Shown here piece after piece: positions 50,021 through 59,703 of a DNA stretch of 64,000 nucleotides (positions are counted from its first letter, which is position 1; each line of letters begins with the position of its first letter). This DNA comes from Puniceicoccaceae bacterium (GTDB lineage Bacteria > Verrucomicrobiota > Verrucomicrobiia > Opitutales > Coraliomargaritaceae): NCBI GenBank assembly GCA_002729725.1, contig PBYS01000089.1, positions 1-64,000 of the forward strand. Direction: 5' to 3'. The notes beneath the pieces were generated by a model. It was given only the letters and a program-made list of their open reading frames with translations, did not search any database and was not told the DNA's origin. A program made the translations under genes and the position numbers.

Positions 50021-50740
50021 CTATTCTAAAACCACAGCTCGCAACTGATCTACGATCGTTTTCCGGTTCTTGAAATCTTCAGGCCAACCGACTGCAGAGA
50101 GTGCCACCACCGCCGTCTCCGTCAGTTGCAAAGGCACTGAGCAGGCATAAATCGAAGGATGATATAATCCGAGTTCAAAGCACGCGCCTTGCTCACGGCA
50201 ATCTTGAATCCGCTGCCAGACATCATCGGGTTGTTGACGCTCCCAGGCCTCATCCGGTGCCGAAGCGAGCACTTGCCTTATCACAGGATCCGACATTTGC
50301 GCCAGCAGCACAGCCGAGGCCGAGCCGATCGACAAATGTATCCGCGAACCGATCGGGCTCGTGATGGCATTAGGAACCGGCGGTTCGGCCCGCAATGCCG
50401 TCGTCGTCAAATGACCTTCACGCAAAGAAACCTTGGTCGACATTTGTAAATTCTGCGACAACGCACGCAAACGAGGCTCAAACTCCCGCAAGCGAGCTTT
50501 CACTTCGGAGTACGTTCGTGCCACATGCGCTAAGCCAAACGCAATCCTCAGGCCTCCACTAGGATCCTCGCTGATCCAATGATGCTGTAACAGAGTATTG
50601 ACCATACGGTAACAAGAGGCAGGAGGGATTTGCAGCGCATAACTGAGCTCCTTGACGGGCACAGCTTCATTTCGCTCAGCAAGATACTCAATAATCGAAA
50701 TTGCTTTGTGCAGTGCAGGAATAGTTTGTGATACAGCCAT
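50021..50740 (-). CDS. IclR family transcriptional regulator
   Basis: A 239-residue regulator with an N-terminal winged helix (ALHKAISIIEYLAERNEAVP, VKELSYALQIPPASCYRMVN) and an IclR effector domain (TALRAEPPVPNAITSPIGSR, LHLSIGSASAVLLAQM-like, YACSVPLQLTETAVVALSAVG). I start at the ATG ending at 50740 (MAVSQTIPALHK) because longer forms run through the palindrome at 50745. It is divergent from the dehydratase-SDR-RraA operon and probably regulates both it and itself. Confidence 0.87.
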   Translation of the reverse strand: MAVSQTIPALHKAISIIEYLAERNEAVPVKELSYALQIPPASCYRMVNTLLQHHWISEDPSGGLRIAFGLAHVARTYSEVKARLREFEPRLRALSQNLQMSTKVSLREGHLTTTALRAEPPVPNAITSPIGSRIHLSIGSASAVLLAQMSDPVIRQVLASAPDEAWERQQPDDVWQRIQDCREQGACFELGLYHPSIYACSVPLQLTETAVVALSAVGWPEDFKNRKTIVDQLRAVVLE

Positions 50741-50744
50741 GCTC

Positions 50745-50768
50745 AAGTTTATCACATATGATAAACTT
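50745..50768. promoter_or_regulatory. 24-bp palindrome between iclR-type gene and sugar-acid operon
   Basis: AAGTTTATC-N6-GATAAACTT with perfect 9-bp arms, directly upstream of the IclR-family ATG and 53 bases from the start of the divergent operon. Its position and symmetry make it the likely operator of this regulator. Confidence 0.68.
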
Positions 50769-50821
50769 ATTATCAATATTATTTTGACGCAAACTGAGAT
50801 GGCTCAATTCTACAGTGAATT

Positions 50822-52012
50822 ATGAAAATCGTAGATTTGAAAGTGCGCTGCGTCGCCATCCCCCTCACGAGTCAATTACGTCACAACACAGGCGTCCATC
50901 CGGGCTATTTCCTCCGCACGATTTTAGAGCTAGTAACCGACGAAGGCATCATCGGCCTAGGTGAAATCGGCGGAGGCGATCAACGCGCGGCACTCACAAA
51001 GCTCAAGCCACGCATCGTCGGCCTAGACCCATTCCATCTGGAAACTATCAAGCTGAAAGTGCTGCGCAGCATTTATTATATGTCGAATGCACGCCTCTAT
51101 GCAGCAATCGAAATGGCCTGTCTTGACATTCAGGGCAAAGCGATGAACCGCTCATTGAGTGATTTATTGGGCGGCAGCGTGCGCGATTCCATCCCCATGA
51201 TCGCTTACTTATTTTGGCGCTACGATCGTCCCGATGGCAAAGACGACAGCTGCGCCGAAGATATGGCCGACTGGTGTGTCGAACTCAACGAAACGCTTGG
51301 CGTGAAAACCATGAAACTCAAAGCCGGCGTGATGGACCCAAACGAAGAAGCTCGCGTGCTGGAACTCTGTCGCGAACGCCTCGGGCCTGACTTCGGACTG
51401 CGCATAGACCCGAATGGCGTCTGGTCAGTCCCCACTGCGGTCCGCATCGGCAAACGCCTGGAGCCACTTAACATAGAATACTTTGAAGACCCATCCTGGG
51501 GCCTCAATGGCAATGCTGCAGTGCGTGAGCAGATTAACATACCAATCGCCACCAACATGTATCCGGCCAAGTTCGACGACCTCGCTCCAGCCATCAAACT
51601 AGGCTCTGTCGACATAGTATTGACCGACATTCACTATTGGGAAGGCCCACGCGGCGTGAAAGACCTGGCAGCGATTTGCCGAACTTTCAACCTTGGAGTA
51701 TCCATGCACAGTGGTGCCGAGTTCGGCATCGAACTTGCCGCCATGCTCCACACAGCATCCACCATTCCCGAAATGAGTTTTGCCGGTGACGCGCACTATC
51801 ATTACCTCACCGACGACATCATCCAAGGCGGCCTAATGCAGTATGAAGATGGCTGCTTAAAAGTCCCCACCGGGCCCGGCCTAGGTGTCGCGCTAGACGA
51901 AGAAAAGATGAAGATATACGAGCGTTATTATGAAAAAATGGGCGACTACTACGCACGCTTCCACCAAGATCCCAAGCGCCCCGACTGGTATCCAATCGTC
52001 GGCGGACAATAA
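50822..52012 (+). CDS. Enolase-superfamily sugar-acid dehydratase (glucarate dehydratase-like)
   Basis: A 396-residue mandelate racemase/muconate lactonising enzyme superfamily member. Visible active-site elements: the KLK base motif (KTMKLKAGV), metal-ligand Asp in LRIDPNGVW, Glu in EYFEDPSWG, an Asn at ATNMYPAKFDD in place of a third acidic ligand as in glucarate dehydratases, and the Asp/His pair in DIVLTDIHYW and SMHSGAEFGIELAAM. It likely removes water from an acid sugar to give a 2-keto-3-deoxy acid. First gene of a three-gene operon with an SDR and an RraA-type aldolase. The specific sugar acid is unknown. Confidence 0.85.
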   Translation: MKIVDLKVRCVAIPLTSQLRHNTGVHPGYFLRTILELVTDEGIIGLGEIGGGDQRAALTKLKPRIVGLDPFHLETIKLKVLRSIYYMSNARLYAAIEMACLDIQGKAMNRSLSDLLGGSVRDSIPMIAYLFWRYDRPDGKDDSCAEDMADWCVELNETLGVKTMKLKAGVMDPNEEARVLELCRERLGPDFGLRIDPNGVWSVPTAVRIGKRLEPLNIEYFEDPSWGLNGNAAVREQINIPIATNMYPAKFDDLAPAIKLGSVDIVLTDIHYWEGPRGVKDLAAICRTFNLGVSMHSGAEFGIELAAMLHTASTIPEMSFAGDAHYHYLTDDIIQGGLMQYEDGCLKVPTGPGLGVALDEEKMKIYERYYEKMGDYYARFHQDPKRPDWYPIVGGQ

Positions 52013-52032
52013 TTCGTCAACTCCGAACAAAC

Positions 52033-52800
52033 ATGCAGCTTTCAACTTTATTTGACCTCCGCGGACGCACCGCTCTAGTGACCGGATCCACACGCGGCAT
52101 CGGCCGCGCCATCGCACTCGCCTTGGCCGATGCCGGAGCCGACATCGCACTGCACGGCAGTTCCGACCACGAAGGTGTGCAGCAAGTGCGCAATGAGATT
52201 CTAGAACGTGGTGTGCGTTGCACGGTGGTGCTCAAAAACTTGGCCGACGACGACGCAGCAGACTATTTGTATCAACAAGTCATTACAAAGCTCGGTCAAC
52301 TCGACATCCTAGTGGCCAACGCCTCGGTGCAGTGCCCCAAGCCGTGGTTAGAGGGCGACCGTGCAGACTTCGAACTCCAGATCAATGTCAACCTGCGCTG
52401 CAGCTACGAACTCATCAAACTAGCCGAGCCGCCCATGCAATCGCGTGCTTGGGGACGCATTCTCACCATCGGCAGTGTGCAAGAAAGTAATCCGCATCCG
52501 GACATGCTGATCTACGCCGCCACCAAATGCGCGCAAACCAGCCTCACACAAAATTTGGCCAAACAGTTGTCCGGTTCTGGAGTGACGATCAACAATCTAG
52601 CGCCCGGCGTGATCGCGACCGACCGCAACATCCCGCGCCTCGCGGACGAGGACTACCAGAAACTAGTACTAAGCAAAATCCCCGTCGGCCGCATCGGAAA
52701 GCCCGAAGATTGCGCTGCCGCCGCCCTACTCCTCTGCAGCGAAGGCGGCGCCTACATCACTGGCCAAAACATCTTCGTCGACGGCGGCATGAGTCTGTAA
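52033..52800 (+). CDS. Short-chain dehydrogenase/reductase (SDR)
   Basis: A 255-residue classical SDR: cofactor motif TGSTRGIGRA, NAS at VANASV, catalytic Ser in TIGSVQE, YAATK, and C-terminal TGQNIFVDGGMSL. It follows the dehydratase by 20 bases. In context it probably oxidises or reduces a hydroxy/keto group of a sugar acid intermediate. It resembles SDRs annotated as gluconate 5-dehydrogenase or 3-oxoacyl-ACP reductase, but the neighbours favour sugar catabolism. Confidence 0.88.
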   Translation: MQLSTLFDLRGRTALVTGSTRGIGRAIALALADAGADIALHGSSDHEGVQQVRNEILERGVRCTVVLKNLADDDAADYLYQQVITKLGQLDILVANASVQCPKPWLEGDRADFELQINVNLRCSYELIKLAEPPMQSRAWGRILTIGSVQESNPHPDMLIYAATKCAQTSLTQNLAKQLSGSGVTINNLAPGVIATDRNIPRLADEDYQKLVLSKIPVGRIGKPEDCAAAALLLCSEGGAYITGQNIFVDGGMSL

Positions 52801-52837
52801 TTAAATTTCAACTACAATAATTAAGCAAAGATAAAAA

Positions 52838-53563
52838 ATGAGTACCCAAATGCAAATTGATAAGCTCAAAGAAATCCGCGACAGCGTGGAAGAAGTTGAG
52901 TTAAGTATTCCACTCGAAGAGCTCTGCGAGCGCTACGAAAAGCTCTACACCGGAGCGGTTAATGACGTCTTACGTGAATTGTGCCTACCTAACCAGGCCT
53001 TGCCTACGAGCATCGTGCCACTGCGCGATGAGATGGTAGTTTGCGGTGAGGCCTTCACAGTGAAGGCCGTCAAAGACCCGACCATGGGGGGCGAAATGGA
53101 AATGCGCGTGGAAATGCTCGACGATTTACGCCCGGGCCACGTCATTATCTGGAATGCCAATGCCCATGGCAATGAATATCCCTCGCACTGGGGCGGCGTT
53201 ATGACACAAGCTTCGATGAAGCGCGGCTGCCGTGGTGCCATCATCGATGGTGGCATTCGCGACACCAAGGACATCCTCAGCCAGAAGTTCCCCATCTGGT
53301 ATCGCTATCGCACCAGCTGCGGTGCCCTCTCGCACACCAAGGTCGTCAACTATCAAGTGCCGATCTATGTAGGTGAAGTCATCGTCCGTCCCGGCGACAT
53401 TTTGCTCGCCGACATCGACGGTGCCCTGGTCGTTCCGCGCAAGCTTGCCGTGGCAGTTTTGGAGCGCGCCGAGCAAATCGAACGCAACGAAGGCGAAATC
53501 AAAGAATGGGTGGCTGCCGGGCTCACCGCTGAAGAGATTCACGACCGTGGTGGATACTTTTGA
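52838..53563 (+). CDS. RraA family aldolase/decarboxylase-like protein
   Basis: A 241-residue member of the RraA / 4-hydroxy-4-methyl-2-oxoglutarate aldolase family: AFTVKAVKDPTMGGE, HWGGVMTQASMKRGCRGAII and the DGGIRDT signature with catalytic Arg and metal-binding Asp, then HTKVVNYQVPIYVGEVIVRP and DIDGALVVPR. In enzyme members it cleaves oxo acids to pyruvate or oxaloacetate. As the last gene of the operon it may split the acid made by the dehydratase and SDR. A ribonuclease-E regulator role is unlikely here. Confidence 0.86.
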   Translation: MSTQMQIDKLKEIRDSVEEVELSIPLEELCERYEKLYTGAVNDVLRELCLPNQALPTSIVPLRDEMVVCGEAFTVKAVKDPTMGGEMEMRVEMLDDLRPGHVIIWNANAHGNEYPSHWGGVMTQASMKRGCRGAIIDGGIRDTKDILSQKFPIWYRYRTSCGALSHTKVVNYQVPIYVGEVIVRPGDILLADIDGALVVPRKLAVAVLERAEQIERNEGEIKEWVAAGLTAEEIHDRGGYF

Positions 53564-53639
53564 TCCTCTCCCCAACTCGCGAATTTTTTGATGCGTTTAG
53601 CATTCAAGCTTATCCAGGAGGCAGGAGGCATCAGTTTGA

Positions 53640-53659
53640 ATCAGCTAGCTATAGCTGAT
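53640..53659. terminator. Hairpin between convergent operons, weak terminator candidate
   Basis: Perfect 8-bp stem ATCAGCTA/TAGCTGAT with a GCTA loop, between the RraA gene and the convergent DUF4159 gene. No T tract on either side, so the function is doubtful. Nothing else is visible in 53564-53731. Confidence 0.3.
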
Positions 53660-53731
53660 CACAACATGCACCATTTGGGCGAGGCTGGAAGTGCCATAAC
53701 TTATTTCCTCCAGAGTGATCTGGTTGCTTGC

Positions 53732-54496
53732 TTAAACAGAATCCAGTGCGGCAGGACCAAGTAGGCTTTGCGTCATGGCATAGACGTATAAATTCGTTCC
53801 AAATTGTAAGGACTCGCGCCCCTTTTTCCGTCCAAACCAAACGTTGCCATTGGTCCAGCCACAATGGTTATCCGACGGGCTAAGAAACGCGACGAGGCGG
53901 CCATTAATGGTTAGCCCCCATCCGCCGTGAGCCGTGCCTTGCATCACTGGCAAGCCATCTCTCAAATGAAAGACCGTATGGTAAAGTGGATGATCCAAGG
54001 GTAATTTTTCTAATTTTGCCTCGGGTAATATTTTAGGAAATTCTTCAATCATACGAAGAAAGAAGAGATCGCTCCGGTTTCGATTGGCCTCCCGGCCGTT
54101 CATTCGACCAATCACACAATCCTCTGCAAAAATAAAGCCTCCCCGTAGTAAATATTCACGAATGTTCTGACGCCCGCGGTCCGTCAATTCCGGCTTACCT
54201 TCGGAGTGCATGAAAATAAACGGGAATTGCGTCATCTCTTCCAGTGACTCCACATCCGCAACGTTCCATTGATTGTTCAAATTCACAGAAGTATGCTCCC
54301 ACACATGATCAATTAAATTCATATCTCCCTGCGGGTGCACCCCCCAGGCCTCGGTATCGTCCGTGTGGATATTGAATTTCAACCGCCCCCATCGCGCTTC
54401 TGAACCACGCCGTTGTTTCGCGGCAAGCAGCTTTTGCAACATTAATGGAGACGCCCCTAGGGCGGTCATCGTGGCGAGAAAATTACGTCGATTCAT
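53732..54496 (-). CDS. DUF4159 domain protein with Tat-like leader
   Basis: A 254-residue protein of the DUF4159 family, last gene of the MoxR-type operon. The N-terminus MNRRNFLATMTALGASPLM has the twin-arginine pattern of Tat-exported proteins. The body has the family's LKFNIHTDDTEAWGVHPQGD opening and a Rossmann/GATase-like core (FPFIFMHSEGKPELTDRGRQ, LLRGGFIFAEDCV). Function is unknown; in this phylum it regularly accompanies VWA and DUF4175 genes. I use the ATG ending at 54496, 13 bases after the upstream gene; the frame starting further upstream overlaps it. Confidence 0.82.
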   Translation of the reverse strand: MNRRNFLATMTALGASPLMLQKLLAAKQRRGSEARWGRLKFNIHTDDTEAWGVHPQGDMNLIDHVWEHTSVNLNNQWNVADVESLEEMTQFPFIFMHSEGKPELTDRGRQNIREYLLRGGFIFAEDCVIGRMNGREANRNRSDLFFLRMIEEFPKILPEAKLEKLPLDHPLYHTVFHLRDGLPVMQGTAHGGWGLTINGRLVAFLSPSDNHCGWTNGNVWFGRKKGRESLQFGTNLYVYAMTQSLLGPAALDSV

Positions 54497-54509
54497 AACG
54501 TCAATAGGG

Positions 54510-56813
54510 TCAGAGTAAGCGCGCACGTCGGCGCAGGATTAATTCGGTGGAATAGATGAGCAAAATAGCGAGCAAGAGCCACTGTTGATGCCAACGTAAT
54601 GAGACAGATTCGTCGAGTAACAATTCATCGTTCGTTCGCGTGCTCCATTCCCTCGGTGGACCATTTTGCAGGACGGCCCCGCCGGTTCGTAGAGCCAGCT
54701 CTTTCATAGTTTCGAAATCAACCGATCGCACCACAGCTTCATTGACGGGTGCAAGATCCTGAATCGCAAAAAATGTGCGGGCATACGCACCGGTCTCCGT
54801 GTCCTCGACTCGTAGAATCCAGTCGCCTGCTTCAGCAAAATCCGTCTCAATGACATGCACTCCGTGCTCATTGGCTGCCCCCACAGGAAGCGAGCGTAAT
54901 GTGCCCTCGGCACGATTTTGCACCGTCGCCCAAACAGCGTCACTCCCCCCCGTAATCTGGAAACTAAGCGGCTCATCGACTCGGCCAACAATAGGAGCTG
55001 AAGTAATTCGAACAGCGCGATCCGTCGAGCGCGCCAACCAAGTGATCATTTGCTGCCAAAAGATACTACTGGCGGGGTCGTCGCTCGGACGCGACAGATG
55101 CCAACGCCAAAACAAATCCGTAGTCAAAATAGAAGACTTGCCCGAACCGAAGGTCTGGGTCGCAAAAAGTATATTGGAGTGGTCGTCAGCCTGCACTTGC
55201 GACTGCACCTGCGCGGCTGCTTTGGCAAACTCCACTCGAGCACTTTCAAAATATTCGGGCGCAATGCTCTGCAACTCAACGGGTAACTGAGCAAACATTG
55301 TGGAAAATTCGGAACCTACGATGGCATCCAACCGACTCAAAGGCCGAAGCACCGCTTTTTGAGATGCAGCCAGAGCAAACTTGGTTTCTGCCGTTTTATT
55401 CTCTCCGCCGCGCACGCGTCGCATCGCAGCTTGAAAGTTGCGAGTCGCCACATCCTTCGCGCTTTCTTCACTGGCATCCAGCACGACAGGTAACATGCGC
55501 TCGATCGCCGTGCCCGCAAATTGACGACTCCCTTCAGTATTCGAAATCGCGAACAGCACTGCACCACCGTCGCGAGCATAAGCAGCAAGCGCCTGTTGTT
55601 GTGCTGCTGAAATATCAGCGATATAGGGCTGTAACAAGATCACGATATCGTAGTCATTGAGTCCTGAGACGGCACTAGGTAAATCATTTAACACGGGCGC
55701 GTCCGATGCAAACGCCACACGTCGCAGACCAGTCGAAGGACCAAATATAGTATCCATTTCAAAACGAGGGTCTTCATGTAGGGCATCTGCTAAATAGCGA
55801 TAGCCCCAATCCAATGCACCCAAGTAAATCAGCACCTTTTTAGGCAGTGATTCATACACCTGAACTTCAGACACGGATTGTGCATAATAATCACCCGCAC
55901 CGACCTCTAAGCGTATCTCGTAGCTGCCGGCGTCCTCGACCTGAATCGGCACTCCCCAACGACGCACATTATCTCCTGCCCGAATGTCCACCTGCTGCTC
56001 GTCGACCAGTTTCCCATTCTGAAATAGACGAATCGGCAAGCTGCGAGCACGGTCACTACTGATCCGATACACGGCCTCGAATTCAAAGCTCGATCGTTGC
56101 ACAATACGGGTAGGCAGCTTGACTTTTTCGATGTCCACACGGTCAGCCCCTTTCAAACGGTTGACACCCGGAATGAAGTAAACCGGAAGCTGGCGCTCTT
56201 GGGCGGCCGCGACCATCTGATCCACTCCAACGGAACTACCGGACGTATCGAGTGCATCTGTCATGTAAACGAGCCCCGCTAAGTCTCCGGCGGCTGCGTT
56301 GGTAACAAGTTGCGCGCTCTGATAGAATCCCGTTTGCCCAGTTGAAAAAGAAGCATCGATCGCTGCTTCAAAGGAATCAACGGGACGCGTATTTTTAGCC
56401 AGCTGGAAATAATGTATGTTTTCAAAAGCGCTCTCTGCCTGCCCCCGCCACTGCTTCCAAAGCGAGCTCGCATGATCCAGGCGGGAGCTCTTTCGATTAT
56501 CAGGCATCGTCATACTATCGGACACATCCACGACCACCGCGAGTGTGCCGAGCCCTGATGGTTCCAGCAACTGCCGCTCCACTCGGGTAGGATTCGCTAA
56601 GCACAGAAAGAGCAAAAAGAATAAAAGACTCCTTAGCCCGACCAGTGGAATCCGCCGTGAGATCGATAAAGGACGTAAGGTCGACCAATAGCTAAAACAG
56701 GCGCACACAATCGACACAGCAAACAAGCCCACCAGTATCCCCACGGCCGCAGTGTGATCCAAGCCGCGTAACCATCCGCCAAAGGCCCATTCCGTTACTT
56801 CTACATTTTTCAT
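54510..56813 (-). CDS. Membrane VWA / glutamine-amidotransferase-like protein
   Basis: A 767-residue membrane protein with two N-terminal helices (VGILVGLFAVSIVCACFSYW and SLLFFLLFLCLANP). A von Willebrand A domain follows, with the metal-binding VVVDVSDSMTM (DxSxS). A GATase1-like segment lies near residues 340-460 (KKVLIYLGALDWGYRYLADA, DYDIVILLQPY), and a last helix (WLLLAILLIYSTELIL) precedes an RRRAR tail. Its ATG overlaps the stop of the DUF4175-like gene (ATGA). Predicted to form part of a membrane complex assembled by the MoxR ATPase; actual target unknown. Confidence 0.82.
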   Translation of the reverse strand: MKNVEVTEWAFGGWLRGLDHTAAVGILVGLFAVSIVCACFSYWSTLRPLSISRRIPLVGLRSLLFFLLFLCLANPTRVERQLLEPSGLGTLAVVVDVSDSMTMPDNRKSSRLDHASSLWKQWRGQAESAFENIHYFQLAKNTRPVDSFEAAIDASFSTGQTGFYQSAQLVTNAAAGDLAGLVYMTDALDTSGSSVGVDQMVAAAQERQLPVYFIPGVNRLKGADRVDIEKVKLPTRIVQRSSFEFEAVYRISSDRARSLPIRLFQNGKLVDEQQVDIRAGDNVRRWGVPIQVEDAGSYEIRLEVGAGDYYAQSVSEVQVYESLPKKVLIYLGALDWGYRYLADALHEDPRFEMDTIFGPSTGLRRVAFASDAPVLNDLPSAVSGLNDYDIVILLQPYIADISAAQQQALAAYARDGGAVLFAISNTEGSRQFAGTAIERMLPVVLDASEESAKDVATRNFQAAMRRVRGGENKTAETKFALAASQKAVLRPLSRLDAIVGSEFSTMFAQLPVELQSIAPEYFESARVEFAKAAAQVQSQVQADDHSNILFATQTFGSGKSSILTTDLFWRWHLSRPSDDPASSIFWQQMITWLARSTDRAVRITSAPIVGRVDEPLSFQITGGSDAVWATVQNRAEGTLRSLPVGAANEHGVHVIETDFAEAGDWILRVEDTETGAYARTFFAIQDLAPVNEAVVRSVDFETMKELALRTGGAVLQNGPPREWSTRTNDELLLDESVSLRWHQQWLLLAILLIYSTELILRRRARLL

Positions 56814-59689
56814 TTGGATGGGATTTCCTTCTGCTGGCGTTGCTGCTTGCTTTGGTAATCCAAAGACAATTGCTCAAAGTAGAGTTGCACAGCATCACGA
56901 TATTCACGTGGCACTTCATCGACAGTACGCAATTGCAGTAACTCTCCGCGATTAAGACTTGGCGACTGAGCCCGTAACCACACTAGCACTGTATTTAATG
57001 GCTGCTCCAATGAGCTTACAATTTCCACCACATTTCTGGGCTCCTGGGCCAGGCCTCCTCCGCCACCATCTGTCGTGGATTCCTTAAATTTAATCGATTG
57101 CTCGAGTTCGGCAATTGCAGCCAACACCGCGGCATCCGAAGTCAACTGCTCCACCATACGTAAATTTCGAGTGAGCTCCGTTAACAAAGCGTCCTGCTGC
57201 CCGTCGCTTTTTGTACTCGAAGCGCCGCTGCCAGAACCGCTTTCAGCTCCACGACCTGAACTACTCCCGGTAGCACCTTCAGACGGTTCACCTTCACTGC
57301 CACTGCCATTTCCTTGAGCAGCCTCTTCCACGGATTCACTCGTAGCCCCGGAGCCACTACCATTCGAATTCGCTAACGTAGGTTCGCCTTGACCACGTTG
57401 CCCCTTATTCGGCTCTGTCATAAGTGTTTCCTCAGACCCGCCACCAGAGTCTGAAGACTCCCCAGCAGCGGCTTTGCGGCGTTCCCGTTGTGCGAGACCT
57501 TTCAATCCCTGTTGAATTGAGGTCAGTTCCGCGGCAATTTTATCAAAGGCCTGATTGCCCCCCCGAAGCCCCAATTCCTCCAAGGCCACGCGAGTCGCTA
57601 ATTCCTCTATCGCTGCTTGAATGGCAGCCGTTTTGGATGCATCGCCCGTGCCTACAGCTGCCGTGTCAATCGCTTCGAGATCCTGCAGGATTTGCTCTTC
57701 TTCGATGGACTTAGCCAATGCGGCGAGCGTCTCCGCCATCGCTTTGGCTCCAGTCATTTGCTGTCTAGCTGCATCAGTTTGCAAGTGATGCTTCACCTCG
57801 GCGACTTTTTCAGCAGCCGCTTCGGCCGCGCGACTTGGCCCGGTTCCTTCGCCTGACTGTGGGGCCCCCGGGGCATTCGGCGCGGGCGTTTCTCCAGCAG
57901 ATCCAGACAGGTCAGCTGCTGCCGCGTCCAGCTTTTGGGCGGCCTCGGAAAGGGTCTGCTCGGTCTTTTTCTCTCCAGCCTGATTCATTTCTCCCAACGC
58001 ATCACGAATCAACATCAATGTCTTGGCTGCAGGTTGACGTGCCGCGACAGAATCGCCGGCTTCAAGCTGCAAAGCGGAGTCCCCCGCTGCCTGACTGGCC
58101 CGCCCGAGTGGGTCCTGCACAGGCCCAGCAAATTCACCGGACTCGAGCAACTGAGCCAAAGCATCCTCGATCGTGTGTTGCTGTTTAGCCAATTCAGCAG
58201 CATCCGAGTCAGCAGTCACTGGCGATTCAGGCTCGTGTGAGGTCTGCGGCCGATTGAGTCCTTCAATTGCTGCCAACAGCTCGGCTTGTTCTTTCTCAAG
58301 CTTCTCCAACTGGCCCGCAGCCCCCCCTGTGCGCGGAGGCATTTCGTATTTCTGATCATCCTTAAAAGGATCTATATCTTCTTTTGGAGCTGCCGGCTGA
58401 CTCGAGTCAGCAATAATAATTACCTTCTGAATCAATTTTTCGATTTCGATAATGTGCGAAAGTGCTTTGCCTTGTGGTTCCAGGGCCGCCTGATTTTCCA
58501 GGCTCTCAATTTTTGCTGCGGCCAACTCCATCGCTTGCTTGGCTTGCATTAATAAATCGACGATTTCGGTAGAGGCAGCTGCGGCAATTAACAGTTCAAC
58601 CACCTGCTCTGTTTTCTCGATGAGCAAGCTCTGGTCTTCCTGCACTCTGAGATTTTCGGCGACCCAAATTTCTTCGCTCGTATCTAAACCGGCATGCACG
58701 AGCAGAAAGTTTTGCTTAATTAAAACGAGCTGAGCCGATTTCAGCTTTGCAAGCAGTTGTAAGGCTTCCTTTAGCGGACCTCCCTCGCCCTGAAGATGTA
58801 TCAATTGAACATCTTCGCGCAGCGGTTTGATTTGAATAAATTGCATTGCCGAAGTCGCGGGGTCTACCGAAGGGAATCCTGCAAAAGAGACTTGCAGGTA
58901 ATAGGACACCAAGTCAAAGGCCTCCACTGCAAGCATATCTAAGTAGAGGTCTGGCTCCCAAAGCAACTCACCCGAGCCTTCGCCCTGTTCGACCTCCAAT
59001 GCCAGCACCGAAACCTGCGAGCCATTGACTTGAATATAAAGCTCGGGACGAGTTAGTGCATGCGTCGTCGTGACTGCGGCTGTCAATGGAATCGCCTCGA
59101 TCTGGGTTGCTTTGATCTCAGACTTGGGCTCAAGCCAAATAATTTCCGCCATCGGCGCTTCCTCCAGGACTTCGAGTGGCACATCATCAACCGAAAAACC
59201 TGAAACCGCAGCATTCCAAATCCAAACCATCGTCAGCATACTATATGCAAAAAATAGTAAACCAAGTGCCAGCGAAAGTAGCGTTAAAATAGGCCAACGC
59301 GAAGGTGCATGCTGCGCCAGATAATCTGAAGCATCTGTTCGCTGAGCAGTCGCGACAGGGCTATCCACTCCAGCAAACTGAGAAGCCGCTTCCAAGCGAT
59401 TTTTAGTGTGCAACTCGGAATCAATGACCTGCGCAACCTGAGTCGAACTCAACCGACGCCTCCAATATAACACGATCCCCGCAAGTAAACTCCCCCCAAT
59501 GCCGCACAACCACAGTAAGAACAATGCAAATGAGATTTCGCCTGACAACGGTTCCGGGTGCAAGGCGTAAACAGCGGCAAAGGTGAGCAGACAGCCGATC
59601 AAAGCCAGAGCAAGCGGACCACGCAGCAGACGACTGCGTGTCTGTTGACGCAGGATGTGAAGGGCATCGGCGTGGGTGCGTGAATTCAT
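56810..59689 (-). CDS. DUF4175-like membrane protein with long coiled-coil/low-complexity region
   Basis: A 959-residue protein with two N-terminal membrane helices (LALALIGCLLTFAAVYAL and FALFLLWLCGIGGSLLAGIV), a third near residue 140 and a long, mostly helical, Ala/Glu/Gln-rich domain. A Gly/Ser-rich linker (SGSGASSTKSDGQQD) precedes the C-terminal helices. This is the usual form of DUF4175 proteins in MoxR operons. I start at the ATG ending at 59689 (MNSRTHADALHILRQ), 14 bases after the BatA-type gene; the longer frame overlaps that gene. It is likely an envelope scaffold; no catalytic motif is seen. Confidence 0.78.
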   Translation of the reverse strand: MNSRTHADALHILRQQTRSRLLRGPLALALIGCLLTFAAVYALHPEPLSGEISFALFLLWLCGIGGSLLAGIVLYWRRRLSSTQVAQVIDSELHTKNRLEAASQFAGVDSPVATAQRTDASDYLAQHAPSRWPILTLLSLALGLLFFAYSMLTMVWIWNAAVSGFSVDDVPLEVLEEAPMAEIIWLEPKSEIKATQIEAIPLTAAVTTTHALTRPELYIQVNGSQVSVLALEVEQGEGSGELLWEPDLYLDMLAVEAFDLVSYYLQVSFAGFPSVDPATSAMQFIQIKPLREDVQLIHLQGEGGPLKEALQLLAKLKSAQLVLIKQNFLLVHAGLDTSEEIWVAENLRVQEDQSLLIEKTEQVVELLIAAAASTEIVDLLMQAKQAMELAAAKIESLENQAALEPQGKALSHIIEIEKLIQKVIIIADSSQPAAPKEDIDPFKDDQKYEMPPRTGGAAGQLEKLEKEQAELLAAIEGLNRPQTSHEPESPVTADSDAAELAKQQHTIEDALAQLLESGEFAGPVQDPLGRASQAAGDSALQLEAGDSVAARQPAAKTLMLIRDALGEMNQAGEKKTEQTLSEAAQKLDAAAADLSGSAGETPAPNAPGAPQSGEGTGPSRAAEAAAEKVAEVKHHLQTDAARQQMTGAKAMAETLAALAKSIEEEQILQDLEAIDTAAVGTGDASKTAAIQAAIEELATRVALEELGLRGGNQAFDKIAAELTSIQQGLKGLAQRERRKAAAGESSDSGGGSEETLMTEPNKGQRGQGEPTLANSNGSGSGATSESVEEAAQGNGSGSEGEPSEGATGSSSGRGAESGSGSGASSTKSDGQQDALLTELTRNLRMVEQLTSDAAVLAAIAELEQSIKFKESTTDGGGGGLAQEPRNVVEIVSSLEQPLNTVLVWLRAQSPSLNRGELLQLRTVDEVPREYRDAVQLYFEQLSLDYQSKQQRQQKEIPSK

Positions 59690-59703
59690 AATCGCGTGAG
59701 ACT

